Source: Ectopseudomonas oleovorans (GTDB lineage: Bacteria > Pseudomonadota > Gammaproteobacteria > Pseudomonadales > Pseudomonadaceae). From it: DNA of 64,000 bases. Numbering within the stretch: the first letter of the stretch is position 1; the number at the start of each line of letters is the position of its first letter. Positions 26,296 to 36,610 of this stretch are shown one piece after another. Made by a program: the position numbers and the translations under genes. The stretch spans positions 54,776-118,775 of the forward strand of contig NZ_QASO01000037.1 in NCBI RefSeq assembly GCF_003052605.1. The letters run 5' to 3'. The notes under the pieces are model-generated. The model saw only the letters and a list, made by a program, of their open reading frames with translations, did no database searches and was not told the DNA's origin.

Positions 26296-29012
26296 CGCTC
26301 GTAGCCCGCCTCGCCGGCGTGAACCTGCGCTACAAGGAAACCCGGGCTCTGGAGGGTGTCGACCTGGAGATTCCCGCCGGGCGCATGATCGGCCTGATCG
26401 GCCCGGACGGTGTCGGCAAGTCGAGCCTGCTGGCGCTGGTGTCCGGCGCCCGGCGCATCCAGGAAGGCACGGTCGAGGCGCTCGGCGGCGACATGGCCTC
26501 GCGCCAGCACCGCCGCGCGGTCTGCCCGCGCATCGCCTACATGCCCCAGGGCCTGGGCAAGAACCTCTACCCGACGCTGACGGTGTTCGAAAACCTCGAC
26601 TTCTTCGGCCGCCTGTTCGGCCAGGACGCCGAGGAGCGCAAGGCACGGATCGCCGAGCTGACCCACAGCACCGGCCTGGCGCCGTTCACCGAGCGTCCTG
26701 CGGGCAAGCTGTCCGGCGGCATGAAACAGAAGCTCGGGCTGTGCTGCGCGCTGATCCACGATCCCGACCTGCTGATCCTCGACGAGCCCACCACCGGGGT
26801 CGACCCGCTGGCGCGCAATCAGTTCTGGGACCTGATCGATCGCATTCGCCAGCGCCGCCCCGGCATGAGCGTGATCGTCGCCACCGCCTACATGGACGAA
26901 GCCCAGCGCTTCGACTGGCTGGTGGCCATGGACGACGGACAGGTGCTGGATACCGGCACACCGGCCGAACTGCTCGAACGCACCGCCAGCGACAACCTCG
27001 AAGCGGCCTTCATCGCCCTGCTCCCGGAGGAAAAGCGCCGCGGCCACCACGCCCTGGTGATTCCGCCGCGTCCGGCCAGCGAAGGCGAAGCGGCCATCGC
27101 CATCGAGGCCCACGGTCTGACCTGCCGCTTCGGCGACTTCGTCGCCGTCGACCACGTGGACTTCCGCATCGAGCGCGGGGAGATCTTCGGCTTCCTCGGC
27201 TCCAACGGCTGCGGCAAGTCCACCACCATGAAGATGCTCACCGGGCTGCTGCCGGCCACCGAGGGTACCTGTGCGCTATTCGGCCAGCCGGTCGACACCC
27301 GCGACATCGATACCCGCCGGCGGGTCGGCTACATGTCCCAGGCCTTCTCGCTGTACAGCGAACTGAGCGTGCGCCAGAACCTCGACCTGCATGCCCGGCT
27401 GTTTCACATCCCGCTCGAACGGCGCGACGCGCGAATCGAGGAAATGCTCGATGAGTTCGACCTGCACGGCGTCGCCGAACAGTTGCCCGGCGATCTGCCT
27501 CTGGGCGTACGCCAGCGCCTGTCGCTGGCGGTGGCGGTGATCCATTCCCCGGAGATCCTGATCCTCGACGAACCCACCTCGGGGGTCGACCCAATAGCCC
27601 GCGACGGCTTCTGGAAACTGCTGATCAAGTTGTCGCGCGAGGATGGCGTGACCATCTTCATTTCCACCCACTTCATGAACGAGGCGCTACGCTGCGACCG
27701 CATGTCGATGATGCACGCCGGCCGCGTGCTGGACAGCGACACGCCACGGGGGCTGATGGCCAAGCGCGGCCTGGACAGTCTGGAAGAAACCTTCATCGCC
27801 TACCTGAAGGACGTCGTGGAAGACGACGCCGGGACCGGGGAGGCGCCTGCCGTCAGCGAGTTCGGCCACGGCGCGGACCTGAAATCGCGCTTCAGCCTGC
27901 GCCGTCTGTACAGCTATGCCCAGCGCGAGTCGATGGAAATCCGTCGCGACCCGATCCGCGCCACCCTGGCCCTGCTCGGCACCGTGCTGCTGATGTTCAT
28001 CATGGGGTACGGCATCAGCCTGGACGTCGAGGACCTGACCTATGCGGTGCTCGACCGCGACCAGACCACCACCAGCCAGGCCTACGCGCTGAATATCGCC
28101 GGCTCGCGCTATTTCGTCGAGAAGCCTCCGTTGCATAGCTACGAGGAGCTCGACCGACGTATGCGCAGTGGCGACATCAGCCTGGCGGTGGAAATCCCCC
28201 CGAACTTCGGCCGCGACCTCAAGCGCGGCGCCAGCCCGCAGGTCGGCTTCTGGATCGACGGTGCCATGCCGACTCGTTCCGACACCATCAACGGCTACGT
28301 CAAGGGCATCCACCAGGGCTACCTGGAAGACCTGCTGCGCCTTACCGGCCAGCAGGTCTCCGGCGAGCGGGCCGAGGTTGCCCTGCGCTACCGCTACAAC
28401 CCCGACGTGCAGAGCCTGCCGGCCATGGCGCCGGCGATGATCCCGCTGCTGCTGATGATGATCCCGGCGATGCTCACCGCCCTCGGCGTGGTGCGCGAGA
28501 AGGAGCTGGGCTCGATCACCAACTTCTACGTCACTCCGGTCACCCGCCTGGAATTCCTGCTCGGCAAGCAGTTGCCCTACGTGGCCCTGGGCATGATCAA
28601 CTTCTTCCTGCTGGTGGCGCTGGCGGTCTTCGTGTTCGATGTTCCGGTCAAGGGCAGCCTGCCGACCCTGACCCTCGGCGCCCTGCTCTACGTATTCTGC
28701 GCCACCGGCCTGGGCCTGCTGATGTCGTCGATACTCAACAGCCAGATCGCCGCGATCTTCGGCACAGCCATCGCCACGCTGCTGCCCGCCGCGCAGTTCT
28801 CCGGGCTGATCCACCCGGTCTCGGCCATGGAGGGCGCGGGCGCCTTCATTGGCCAGGTCTACCCGACCAGCCATTTCCTGATCATCAGCCGCGGCGTGTT
28901 CTCGAAAAACCTGGGGCTGGACGAGCTCTACCAATATTTCATCCCCCTGCTGCTGACCATCCCCGTGCTCCTGGCGCTCTGCGTCGCGGGCCTGAAGAAG
29001 CAGGAGAAATGA
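26292..29012 (+). CDS. rbbA: RbbA-like protein: tandem ABC ATPases fused to an ABC-2 membrane domain
   Basis: Encodes 906 residues. First ATPase ([33 protein letters not shown]), second ATPase (GSNGCGKST; a degenerate signature [26 protein letters not shown]), then from ~540 an ABC-2 permease with six membrane segments and a large external loop. This ATPase-ATPase-permease fusion is the architecture of E. coli RbbA (YhiH), proposed to act on ribosomes or export. Flanked by YhiI- and YhhJ-like genes as in E. coli, but here with its own outer membrane channel, which favours an export role. Confidence 0.9.
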   Translation: MTLVARLAGVNLRYKETRALEGVDLEIPAGRMIGLIGPDGVGKSSLLALVSGARRIQEGTVEALGGDMASRQHRRAVCPRIAYMPQGLGKNLYPTLTVFENLDFFGRLFGQDAEERKARIAELTHSTGLAPFTERPAGKLSGGMKQKLGLCCALIHDPDLLILDEPTTGVDPLARNQFWDLIDRIRQRRPGMSVIVATAYMDEAQRFDWLVAMDDGQVLDTGTPAELLERTASDNLEAAFIALLPEEKRRGHHALVIPPRPASEGEAAIAIEAHGLTCRFGDFVAVDHVDFRIERGEIFGFLGSNGCGKSTTMKMLTGLLPATEGTCALFGQPVDTRDIDTRRRVGYMSQAFSLYSELSVRQNLDLHARLFHIPLERRDARIEEMLDEFDLHGVAEQLPGDLPLGVRQRLSLAVAVIHSPEILILDEPTSGVDPIARDGFWKLLIKLSREDGVTIFISTHFMNEALRCDRMSMMHAGRVLDSDTPRGLMAKRGLDSLEETFIAYLKDVVEDDAGTGEAPAVSEFGHGADLKSRFSLRRLYSYAQRESMEIRRDPIRATLALLGTVLLMFIMGYGISLDVEDLTYAVLDRDQTTTSQAYALNIAGSRYFVEKPPLHSYEELDRRMRSGDISLAVEIPPNFGRDLKRGASPQVGFWIDGAMPTRSDTINGYVKGIHQGYLEDLLRLTGQQVSGERAEVALRYRYNPDVQSLPAMAPAMIPLLLMMIPAMLTALGVVREKELGSITNFYVTPVTRLEFLLGKQLPYVALGMINFFLLVALAVFVFDVPVKGSLPTLTLGALLYVFCATGLGLLMSSILNSQIAAIFGTAIATLLPAAQFSGLIHPVSAMEGAGAFIGQVYPTSHFLIISRGVFSKNLGLDELYQYFIPLLLTIPVLLALCVAGLKKQEK

Positions 29013-29013
29013 C

Positions 29014-30129
29014 ATGCGCGGCCTGAGCAACATTCTGCAACTGGGCATCAAGGAACTGCGCAGCCTGTACCGCGATCCGGCGCTGCTGCTGTTGATCGTC
29101 TACGCCTTCACCCTCGGCATCTACTCCAGCGCCACCGGCGTGCCGGAAGCGCCGTACCGTGCCACCATCGGCGTCATCGACGAAGACCGCTCGCAAGCCT
29201 CCAACCGCATCGTTTCGGCCTTCCAGATGCCCTACTTCCTGCCTCCCAGGCACATCGACCTGGACGAGATGGATCGGGGTATGGACGCCGGGCTCTACAC
29301 CTTCACCCTGAACATCCCGCCGGACTTCCAGCAGGAACTGCTGGCCGGCCGCACGCCGGTGATCCAGCTCAACGTCGACGCCACTGCGATCACCCAGGCG
29401 TTCACCGGCGCCGGACACATCCAGCAGATCATCGCCGACGAAGTCAGCGAATTCGTCGCGCGCTACCGAGGCGGGCAGGCGCAACCGGTCGAGGCCGTGG
29501 TGCACATGAAATACAACCCCAACCTGGTGCGCTCCTGGTTCGGCGCGGTGAACGAGGTGATCAACCAGATCACCATGCTCTCGATCATCCTCACCGGTGC
29601 GGCGCTCATTCGCGAGCGCGAGCACGGCACCATCGAGCACCTGCTGGTGATGCCCATCACGCCGTTCGAGATCATGGCGGCCAAGGTCTGGTCGATGGGG
29701 CTGGTGGTTCTCGCCGCCTCGGCCATCGCCCTGCGCTTCGTCGTCGAAGGCTGGCTGGAGGTCCCCATCCACGGCTCCATCGGCCTGTTCCTGCTGGGCG
29801 CGGCGCTGCACCTGTTCGCCACCACCTCGATGGGCATCTTCTTCGGCACCGTGGCCCGTTCGATGCCGCAACTGGGCCTGCTGAGCATCCTGGTGCTGAT
29901 GCCGCTGCAGATTCTCTCCGGCGGCATGACGCCTCGCGAGAGCATGCCCGAGGCGGTGCAGCACATCATGCTGGTCGCCCCCACCACGCATTTCGTCGAG
30001 CTGGCCCAGGCCATCCTGTTCCGCAGTGCCGGCATCACGGTGGTCTGGCCGCAGTTACTGGCGCTGGCGGCAATCGGTACGGCTTTCTTCCTTGGCGCGT
30101 TGTCCCGGCTGCGCAAGTCGCTTCGCTAG
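29014..30129 (+). CDS. yhhJ: YhhJ-like ABC-2 permease
   Basis: Encodes 371 residues: one N-terminal membrane segment, a periplasmic domain (~50-170) and five C-terminal membrane segments, including EHGTIEHLLVMPITPFEIM and GGMTPRESMPEAVQ typical of ABC2_membrane_3 proteins. It should pair with the permease half of RbbA as a heterodimeric transporter. Starts 1 bp after the rbbA stop. Confidence 0.9.
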   Translation: MRGLSNILQLGIKELRSLYRDPALLLLIVYAFTLGIYSSATGVPEAPYRATIGVIDEDRSQASNRIVSAFQMPYFLPPRHIDLDEMDRGMDAGLYTFTLNIPPDFQQELLAGRTPVIQLNVDATAITQAFTGAGHIQQIIADEVSEFVARYRGGQAQPVEAVVHMKYNPNLVRSWFGAVNEVINQITMLSIILTGAALIREREHGTIEHLLVMPITPFEIMAAKVWSMGLVVLAASAIALRFVVEGWLEVPIHGSIGLFLLGAALHLFATTSMGIFFGTVARSMPQLGLLSILVLMPLQILSGGMTPRESMPEAVQHIMLVAPTTHFVELAQAILFRSAGITVVWPQLLALAAIGTAFFLGALSRLRKSLR

Positions 30130-30176
30130 TGCAGAAACAACGGAGTGATCATCTTCAACCCTTGAAAGGACTTGAC

Positions 30177-31646
30177 GTGCAATCGCAAAACACCCGATCC
30201 CGATTTCTTTTACCGGGCCTGACCCTGGCCGCCATCTCCGCCGGAGCGGCCTGGGCGGACAGCCCCGCTCCGCTCGCCAGCAAGACCGACCTGGTCAGCG
30301 TCTATCAGCAAGCCGTCAACAACAACGCCGATCTGGCCGCGGCCCGCGCGCAGTTCCGTGCCCGCCAGGAAGTCGTGCCCCAGGCGCGGGCGGGACTATT
30401 GCCCAACCTCAGCGCCGGCGCCGAACTGAGCGATACCGAGACCGACGTGGACACCAGCATCGGCTCGACCTCGCTGTCGCGCAGCGGCACCGCCTACCAG
30501 GCCACCCTGAGCCAGCCGATCTTCCGCGCCGACCGCTGGTTCCAGCTCAAGGCCGCCGAAGCCGTCGGCGAGCAGGCGGCGCTGGAATATTCGATCGCCG
30601 AGCAGGACCTGATCCTGCAGAGCGCCCAGGCCTACTTCGCGGTGCTGCGCGCGCAGGACAACCTGGCCGCGGTGAAGGCCGAGGAGGCCGCGTTCAAGCG
30701 CCAGCTGGACCAGGCCAACGAGCGCTTCGAAGTCGGCCTGTCCGACCGTACCGACGTGCTCGAAGCCCAGGCCGGCTTCGATACCGCACGCGCCAACCGC
30801 TCCATCGCCCAACGCCAGGTGGATGACGCCTTCCAGGCGCTGTTCACCCTGACCAACCGTGAATACATCGCCCTGGAAGGCATCCGCCACACCCTGCCGG
30901 TACTGGCGCCGACGCCGAACGATGCCAAGGCCTGGGTCGATACCGCCACGCAGCAGAACCTCAACCTGCTGGCGGTGAATCATGCGGTGACCGCGGCCGA
31001 GCAGACCCTGCGCCAGCGCCGTGCCGGCCATGCGCCGACCCTCGATGCAGTGGCGTCCTACCGCAAGGGTGACAACGACGCGCTGGGCTTTACCAACACC
31101 GGCACGGATGAAGTCTTTACGGGTTACCCACGCTATACCGGCGACGTCGAGCAGCGCAGCATCGGCCTGCAGCTGAACATTCCGCTCTACAGCGGCGGCC
31201 TGACCAGCTCGCAGAGCCGCGAGGCCTATCACCAGCTCAGCCAGAGCGAACAGCAACGCGAAAGCCTGCGCCGGCAGGTGGTCGAGGCCACCCGCAATCT
31301 GCATCGGGCGGTGAATACCGATATCGAACAGGTACAGGCGCGCCGGCAGTCGATCATTTCCAACCAGAGCGCCCTGGAAGCCACGGAGATCGGCTACCAG
31401 GTCGGCACCCGCAACATCGTCGACGTGCTCGACACCCAGCGCCGCCTGTACGCGGCCGTACGCGACTACAACGACGCGCGCTACGACTACATCCTCGACA
31501 ACCTGCGCCTGAAACAGGCCGCCGGCACGCTCAACCCGGGCGACTTGCAGGAGCTGGCCACCTACCTGAAGCCCGACTACGACCCGGATCGAGACTTCCT
31601 GCCTCCGGATATCCAGTTGCAGCGAAACGCTACCCCCTCCCTGTAA
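30177..31646 (+). CDS. TolC-family outer membrane efflux protein
   Basis: 489 residues from GTG 30177, chosen because AAGGA lies 6 bp upstream and a signal peptide (..LLPGLTLAAISAGAAWA / DSPAP) follows. Two OEP repeats with the usual helices (QAVNNNADLAAARAQFRARQ; VNHAVTAAEQTLRQRRAGH) and strands (LSLPIFRADRW-like, LQLNIPLYSGG). It forms the outer membrane exit duct of the RbbA/YhhJ exporter. The frame extends to 30129 without a signal. Confidence 0.92.
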   Translation: MQSQNTRSRFLLPGLTLAAISAGAAWADSPAPLASKTDLVSVYQQAVNNNADLAAARAQFRARQEVVPQARAGLLPNLSAGAELSDTETDVDTSIGSTSLSRSGTAYQATLSQPIFRADRWFQLKAAEAVGEQAALEYSIAEQDLILQSAQAYFAVLRAQDNLAAVKAEEAAFKRQLDQANERFEVGLSDRTDVLEAQAGFDTARANRSIAQRQVDDAFQALFTLTNREYIALEGIRHTLPVLAPTPNDAKAWVDTATQQNLNLLAVNHAVTAAEQTLRQRRAGHAPTLDAVASYRKGDNDALGFTNTGTDEVFTGYPRYTGDVEQRSIGLQLNIPLYSGGLTSSQSREAYHQLSQSEQQRESLRRQVVEATRNLHRAVNTDIEQVQARRQSIISNQSALEATEIGYQVGTRNIVDVLDTQRRLYAAVRDYNDARYDYILDNLRLKQAAGTLNPGDLQELATYLKPDYDPDRDFLPPDIQLQRNATPSL

Positions 31647-31671
31647 AGCCTGCACTCAATGGAGCACAGAC

Positions 31672-31887
31672 ATGAAAAAGCCTCTCCTCACCACCACATT
31701 CCTGGCTCTCGGCCTACTGGCCGGCTGCTCGACGCCATCGGTGATCGTGCTCAACGACGGCCGTGAAATCCAGACCCTGGATACTCCCGAATACGACGCC
31801 AAGAGCGGTTTCTACGAGTTCAAGCAACCGGACGGCAAGCTCCAGCGCCTCAACAAGGATCAGGTTCGGACCATCAAGGAGCTGTAA
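31672..31887 (+). CDS. YgdI/YgdR-family small lipoprotein
   Basis: Encodes 71 residues. Lipobox LLAGC at residues ~15-19, then VIVLNDGREIQTLDTPEYDA and a C-terminal LQRLNKDQVRTIKEL, the DUF903 SH3-like domain of YgdI/YgdR lipoproteins. It is a small envelope protein of unknown role. Starts 25 bp after the TolC-like gene, so it may be the last gene of the exporter operon. Confidence 0.88.
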   Translation: MKKPLLTTTFLALGLLAGCSTPSVIVLNDGREIQTLDTPEYDAKSGFYEFKQPDGKLQRLNKDQVRTIKEL

Positions 31888-31897
31888 CCTTGCCAGG

Positions 31898-31941
31898 TCT
31901 CGATGGCGGGACGGCAAGCACGCCTGACACCGCCATCGAGA
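31898..31941 (+). terminator. Hairpin after the exporter operon, possible terminator
   Basis: Perfect 12-bp stem TCTCGATGGCGG/CCGCCATCGAGA with a 20-base loop, 10 bp after the lipoprotein stop. No clear U run follows, so termination may need Rho or the hairpin may only stabilise the transcript end. Confidence 0.5.
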
Positions 31942-32034
31942 TGGCATGATCTTGGCCTTCGGCTGATCGATGCCCGCACTTCGGGACCCATCCATGCATT
32001 CAGATTGTCCCCCCAGCATTCCTAGAGAACCTTC

Positions 32035-32202
32035 GTGCCCCGCTCCTTTTTATCCGCATCACGCTTCTGGCTATTCATCTTCTCGGCGCTCTGCCTATCC
32101 GGCTGCGCCGGGGTCAAGGTCAACGCCATCAAGAATGACGACTACCTGGCGCTGCGCCGTGGCGACGTGCTCACTACCGGCAACCTCAGCGCATCCTGGG
32201 TA
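32035..32202 (+). pseudogene. Lipoprotein gene fragment, 3' part lost
   Basis: The GTG at 32035 opens a lipoprotein signal (FLFWLFIFSALCLSGC pattern, lipobox LSGC), then AGVKVNAIKNDDYLALRRGD and VLTTGNLSAS. After about 56 residues the coding similarity ends in a short out-of-family tail and a stop at 32217. The N-terminus is the beginning of a longer secreted protein, possibly an alpha/beta hydrolase, whose rest is not in the window. The break at ~32203 marks a rearrangement junction. Confidence 0.6.
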
Positions 32203-32776
32203 GGGCTGCTCCCGTAAGCTGCTCTCGCACGACTCTGGCAGCTTGTGCGCGGATAGCTGTTACCTCCATGAAGTCCATGCCCTCACTCTGCAGTTGAGTA
32301 AGCCAGTCATTTAGATAGGCAGAATGGTCCGGGACGGTCTCAAGCGCACCGAGCGCAGACATAAACTCCTGCCGCGAGAACCCACGCTGCCTCACAAGGT
32401 CATCGAAAGATGAGCACGTATCGGTGTGTCGGCCCAGAGGTGAAATCTTCATGACAAGAGACTCCACGAAGGATGCTGCCTGACCTGCATGAGGCGGGCT
32501 GCGCTCTGTTAAAAGCTCTAGAGCCGACTTGATGACATGGCTACTGGGTTCATCGGGGTGGATGGCGACCCTCTTAAGCTTGATCTTCGTTAGGTCGGGA
32601 GCAGGTGTACGCAGCTTGATCTTGTAGTGCCCAGGCATATCCCTCAGCGCATCAGCCTGGACTTTTGGCGCCTCAAGACGCTCACGGAGCTTTTTCTTGG
32701 CCTGTTCGCGCACCGTATGACCGAGCTTCTTCCATTCCTTGAGCGCGGAAGGCAGGAATTCAAGCTTATAAGTCAT
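32186..32776 (-). pseudogene. Chimeric ORF: RelE/StbE toxin N-terminus joined to an unrelated 3' fragment
   Basis: Residues 1-56 (TYKLEFLPSALKEWKKLGH..RDMPGHYKIKLR) are a RelE/StbE-type toxin that should continue with the SAGYRLVY-type strand and catalytic residues. Instead the frame passes into a 140-residue sequence (VAIHPDEPSSHVIKSALELL.., FSRQEFMSALGALETVPDH) that I do not recognise. The toxin lacks its C-terminal catalytic part and should be inactive. The start overlaps the antitoxin stop, the normal antitoxin-toxin order. Confidence 0.7.
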
Positions 32777-33011
32777 CCAGACCCACCGGGATGCCCTTCT
32801 CTCCAGAGCGGGCTTTAACCACCTCCATCAGCTCCAGATCATCCAGGCGCTCCATCATCTCCTCGTACAGCTCTGCAGGCACAATGTAGCCCATCACGCG
32901 ATTGTGGTTGAGAACCGCGACCGGCATACCCCCAGCGCCGGCCAGAATCCCGGATGGGTTTTTCTTCAGTTCAGAAACGCTGACGGCGACATCGGCCAAC
33001 ACACTTTGCAT
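32766..33011 (-). CDS. Type II antitoxin, RelB/StbD (Phd/YefM-like)
   Basis: Encodes 81 residues: VLADVAVSVSELKKNPSGIL, GGMPVAVLNHNRVMGYIVPA, YEEMMERLDDLELMEVV, full length for StbD/RelB antitoxins. The N-terminal part binds the operator as a dimer, the C-terminal part wraps the toxin. Since its toxin is truncated, it may persist as an orphan repressor or anti-addiction factor. Overlaps the toxin start by 11 bp. Confidence 0.88.
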   Translation of the reverse strand: MQSVLADVAVSVSELKKNPSGILAGAGGMPVAVLNHNRVMGYIVPAELYEEMMERLDDLELMEVVKARSGEKGIPVGLDDL

Positions 33012-33145
33012 ACTATGACTCCATTTAAGGTCTTTATTTTGGTCTTATAGCACCGACATAGCAAGGCGCCAAGCATGAGTGCTTTATTTCGAATTCACCA
33101 ATGAGCGCTCGAAACCATCCGCTTTTGGATGACTCAGCTACACGC

Positions 33146-33840
33146 TTACCCACTGCTGCTATCGAAGCTTCGCTGGCGGTCCCCGTAAGATTTCGTGGCA
33201 GTCTTGCAGAGATAGCTGGCCCGATAAAACAGCGCAGGCAGCTCATCGTTCCCATCTCGACGGACTTCACGATCGATTCGGTACTCAGCATCCTTCGGGA
33301 TGTGCACCAACCCCCTCACCTGGTCGGCTGGCAGCCCCAGCGCACCTGCCCAAGACGTTTGTATACGGCTGATCATATTCACCCGCTCTGAACCCAAGCG
33401 CCCTAGCGTGTAGTAGGCATCGCGGTTCAACAGGATTAGCAGATGATAATGCTGCCGGCCCCCCTGACCGATTTCCCTCGACCAGACGTACCGTACTTTG
33501 CAGCCACGCGAGTAGCCATGCTCAGCTACCCTCTCCTGGTGGTACTTGATCTTCTTCGTGAACGATTCAAAGAACCGGCTGATGACCTGGTTCGTATAGG
33601 CGTAGTCGGGTAGCTCGACACCCTGAGGCAGACGGAGGTCCACTCTGAAGGCCAAGACCCTCGGATACTCAGCCAAAGTCAGCTCGATGGTGTGCTTGAG
33701 ATCAGACAAATGCTCACGAATGAAAGGCCCCTTCTCACTCATCAAGTGAAAGCCTTCAAAGGTGTCGTCGTAGTGCAAATGGAGGTTGGGATTGGCAGGG
33801 TGACGGAGTGGGAAGCGTTGATTGGTATCGGTATTGTTAA
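33146..33840 (-). pseudogene. Inovirus Gp2-like (YagK/YfjJ) protein, 5' end removed by IS5 copy 2
   Basis: The native part reads TNQRFPLRHPANPNLHLHYD.. ..FHLMSEKGPF, then SREIGQGGRQHYHLLILLNRD and YRASYLCKTATKSYGDRQRS to the stop, typical of the inovirus Gp2/YfjJ C-terminal family (HUH-like histidines in QHYHLLILLN), replication-related proteins of filamentous phages and integrated elements. The apparent N-terminus upstream of 33840 is IS5 sequence. The gene has therefore lost its start. Confidence 0.78.
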
Positions 33841-33905
33841 GGACAGTCTGAAAAAGACTTTCTGATTTTGGCAAAATAGCCGAACGCCACCCACCGAGTT
33901 TTCTG

Positions 33906-34428
33906 ATGAAGCAGATGACCTTCGCCGATGCCGAGTACGCCGGCAAGCGCAAGCAGACCCGCAAAGAGCTGTTCCTGATCGAGATGGATCGGGTGGTGCC
34001 GTGGAAGGGGTTGATTGCCCTGATCGAGCCGCATTACCCCAAGGGTGAAGGTGGCCGTCCGGCGTACCCGTTGATGGCAATGCTGCGGGTTCATCTAATG
34101 CAAAACTGGTTCGGTTATAGCGATCCAGCGATGGAGGAGGCACTGTACGAGACCACCATCCTGCGGCAGTTCGCGGGGCTGAGCCTGGAGCGTATCCCCG
34201 ACGAAACCACCATCCTCAACTTCCGTCGCCTGCTGGAGAAACACGAACTGGCTGCTGGCATCCTGGCCGTGATCAATGGCTACCTGGGTGACCGTGGCCT
34301 GTCGCTGCGCCAAGGCACCATCGTCGATGCCACGCTGATCAATGCGCCGAGTTCGACCAAGAACAAAGACGGCAAGCGCGACCCAGAGATGCACCAGACC
34401 AAGAAGGGCAACCAGTATTACTTTGGCA
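33906..34428 (+). CDS. IS5-family transposase, 5' exon
   Basis: First 174 codons plus one base of the transposase, up to ..KGNQYYFG(M). The 3' exon is 36611-37068. Exact joining of 34428 to 36611 gives 981 nt, the same length as copy 1, and the codon split GGC A|TG AAG is restored. The transposase can therefore be made only if the intron splices out. Confidence 0.9.
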
Positions 34429-35031
34429 GTGCGACCTGAAAGTCGCATGGGTTTCTGTTCCGCAGGTTAACGCCCGACGGAACCGACTGTTCCACCACTC
34501 GTTCCCTACCCAGACAGGCGTGGCCGGCAACAGCCGGGTCTGAAGCTCTGGGGACAATGTAACCGCCGATATTTCGGTAGGTCGAACCGCGAGGCCAGAC
34601 TGAATCTGCCAGCATCAAGGCGGAGAGGTGCTAGGGATGAACGGGTACGGCTAACACAAGTGAATCTCATATAAACGTCGTCATAGTAGCCAAGCCAAAG
34701 ATGCTGACAGGCTTGAACCAAAAGGTGCGCGGCCAGGCAGGGGCTCTTACCGATAGCCCCTCGTGGATGTGGTGCCGCCGGCGAAATCGAGGAGCCCGAC
34801 CCGTTCGGAAATCCATGCGGAACAGGGTAAGCCCGTAGCGTTGCCGATTTCGGCAGGTGAGCTGTAAAGCAAGCTGTTGATGCTGCGGGTAAAGGAATGT
34901 GGAAAAAGCGAAGGTCACCCTGTAATGGGGTGAATACAGATTGAAACATCATCTGGCGCGAAAGCGAGCAGACTTCCACACGGTCTTCCATGGCGAGAAA
35001 ACCTGATCAATCGTTGTACGGAGGAAAGCAG

Positions 35032-36537
35032 ATGGCAGTGTTCGCACCCAATGCGCAAGCAACGGCGAGCATTGGTGCGCCTTCGAACTTCATATCGGCC
35101 TGGCCCCAACACTGGAACCAGATCGAGTCGCAAGTGAAACGACTCCAGGTACGTATCGCCAAGGCAACACGAGAAGGCAGGTGGGGCAAGGTGCAAGCCT
35201 TGCAACGACTGCTGACTCGCTCGTTTAGCGGCAAACTGTTGGCCGTGAAACGAGTGACGGAAAACAGAGGCAAGAGAACACCGGGCGTTGATGGCAAGAT
35301 CTGGTCGACTCCGGTGGCTAAATCGACGGGAGCACAAGCGTTACAGCATCGGGGCTATCGGCCTCAACCGCTGAGACGCATCTACATACCCAAAAGCAAT
35401 GGCAAGAAGCGTCCGCTGGGAATTCCAACGATGCGGGATCGTGCGATGCAGGCGCTGTGGAAACTGGCACTTGAGCCGGTTGCCGAAACGCGTGCAGACC
35501 CCAACTCCTATGGATTTCGGCCGCAGCGATCCACTGCCGATGCAATCGCACATTGCTTCAATGCACTGGCGAAACGTGGTTCGGCGCATTGGGTACTGGA
35601 AGCTGACATTCGAGGCTGTTTCGACAATATCAGTCACGATTGGCTGCTCACCAACGTGCCCATGGATAAGGTGGTTCTGCGCAAATGGCTTCGAGCGGGG
35701 TATGTCGATCAGGGAGCCTTGTTCGCAACGGAGGCAGGAACCCCGCAAGGGGGAATCATCTCTCCGGTACTTGCGAATTGGACGCTGGATGGCCTGGAAG
35801 ATGTCGTCCATGCAAGCGTGGCTTCGACAGCGCGCAAGCGTAAGCCATTCAAGATACACGTCGTACGATATGCCGATGACTTCATCATCACAGGGGCCAC
35901 GCAAGCTGTTCTGCAACATCAGGTTCGTCCTGCAATTGAGGCGTTCCTGAAACAGCGTGGACTGGAACTCTCTGATGAAAAGACTCAGATAACGCATATC
36001 TCACAAGGCTTCGATTTTCTCGGCCAAAACGTACGCAAGTACGCCGGCAAGCTGCTCATTACACCGGCTCGCAAGAGTGTGAAGGCATTGCTGGATAAGG
36101 TGAGGGAAATCGCAAACGCAAACAAGACGGCGACTCAAGCTAACTTGATCTTGACCCTGAATCCGGTGATCCGAGGATGGGCCATGTATCATCGCCATGT
36201 TGTCGCCGCCAAGCGTTTCGCTTGGATCGACCATCAGATTTGGCAAGTGTTATGGCGCTGGGCAGTTCGTCGGCACGCCATGAAAAATGCCCATTGGGTA
36301 AAACAACGCTACTTTCGTGTCGTAGGTCAACGGCACTGGGCTTTCGCCACCCAGGAGAAAGCGCGCGGCTTGAGTCAACCTGCTTGGCTGTATGCCGCCG
36401 CCAGTGTTTCGATTGTGCGGCATATCAAAATATGCAGTGCAGCGAACCCGTTCGATCCAGCATGGACGTTTTACCTTGAGCGCCGAAGAGCGCATCGTCA
36501 GGTTACCCAGTCTTACTCAGGCTGCTGGAAGGCTTGA
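35032..36537 (+). CDS. ltrA: Group II intron reverse transcriptase/maturase
   Basis: About 501 residues from ATG 35032 (GGAGG 8 bp upstream; ATG 34990 is in frame). RT domains: NRGKRTPGVDG, PKSNGKKRPLGIPTMRDR, FDNISHDWLL, GTPQGGIISPVLANW, catalytic VRYADDFIITG; then GIIM maturase region (LNPVIRGWAMYHRHVVAAK). It aids splicing and target-primed reverse transcription. No clear HNH endonuclease Cys/His cluster is seen at the C-terminus. Confidence 0.93.
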   Translation: MAVFAPNAQATASIGAPSNFISAWPQHWNQIESQVKRLQVRIAKATREGRWGKVQALQRLLTRSFSGKLLAVKRVTENRGKRTPGVDGKIWSTPVAKSTGAQALQHRGYRPQPLRRIYIPKSNGKKRPLGIPTMRDRAMQALWKLALEPVAETRADPNSYGFRPQRSTADAIAHCFNALAKRGSAHWVLEADIRGCFDNISHDWLLTNVPMDKVVLRKWLRAGYVDQGALFATEAGTPQGGIISPVLANWTLDGLEDVVHASVASTARKRKPFKIHVVRYADDFIITGATQAVLQHQVRPAIEAFLKQRGLELSDEKTQITHISQGFDFLGQNVRKYAGKLLITPARKSVKALLDKVREIANANKTATQANLILTLNPVIRGWAMYHRHVVAAKRFAWIDHQIWQVLWRWAVRRHAMKNAHWVKQRYFRVVGQRHWAFATQEKARGLSQPAWLYAAASVSIVRHIKICSAANPFDPAWTFYLERRRAHRQVTQSYSGCWKA

Positions 36538-36569
36538 GCCGTATGAGGGGTGACTCTCACGTACGGTTC
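36536..36569 (+). ncRNA. Group II intron ribozyme domain V
   Basis: A 34-nt hairpin beginning GAGCCGTATG and ending CGTACGGTTC with the AGGGG/CTCTC inner stem, the most conserved catalytic element of group II introns. It sits directly after the maturase stop, followed by domain VI and the 3' splice site at 36610. Confidence 0.9.
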
Positions 36570-36610
36570 TTAGGGGAGACAGGGGTGGTAACACCCCTGT
36601 TTTACCCGAC

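Larger units (their letters stand above)
34429..36610 (+). mobile_element. Group II intron (2182 bp) in the IS5 transposase gene
   Basis: Begins GTGCGACC (group II 5' consensus GUGYG) and ends with CCGAC (AY 3' consensus). Domain V is recognisable at 36536-36569 and the intron-encoded protein fills domain IV. The upstream ~600 bp form the ribozyme domains I-III. Exon junction sequence TTTGGCA|TGAAG is a coding site, not a terminator stem, so it is not the usual group IIC target. Confidence 0.92.

Noticed and set aside
27687..29051. 454-codon minus-strand ORF under rbbA
   Set aside because: Antisense shadow in high-GC DNA, His/Gln/Asp-rich without domain features.
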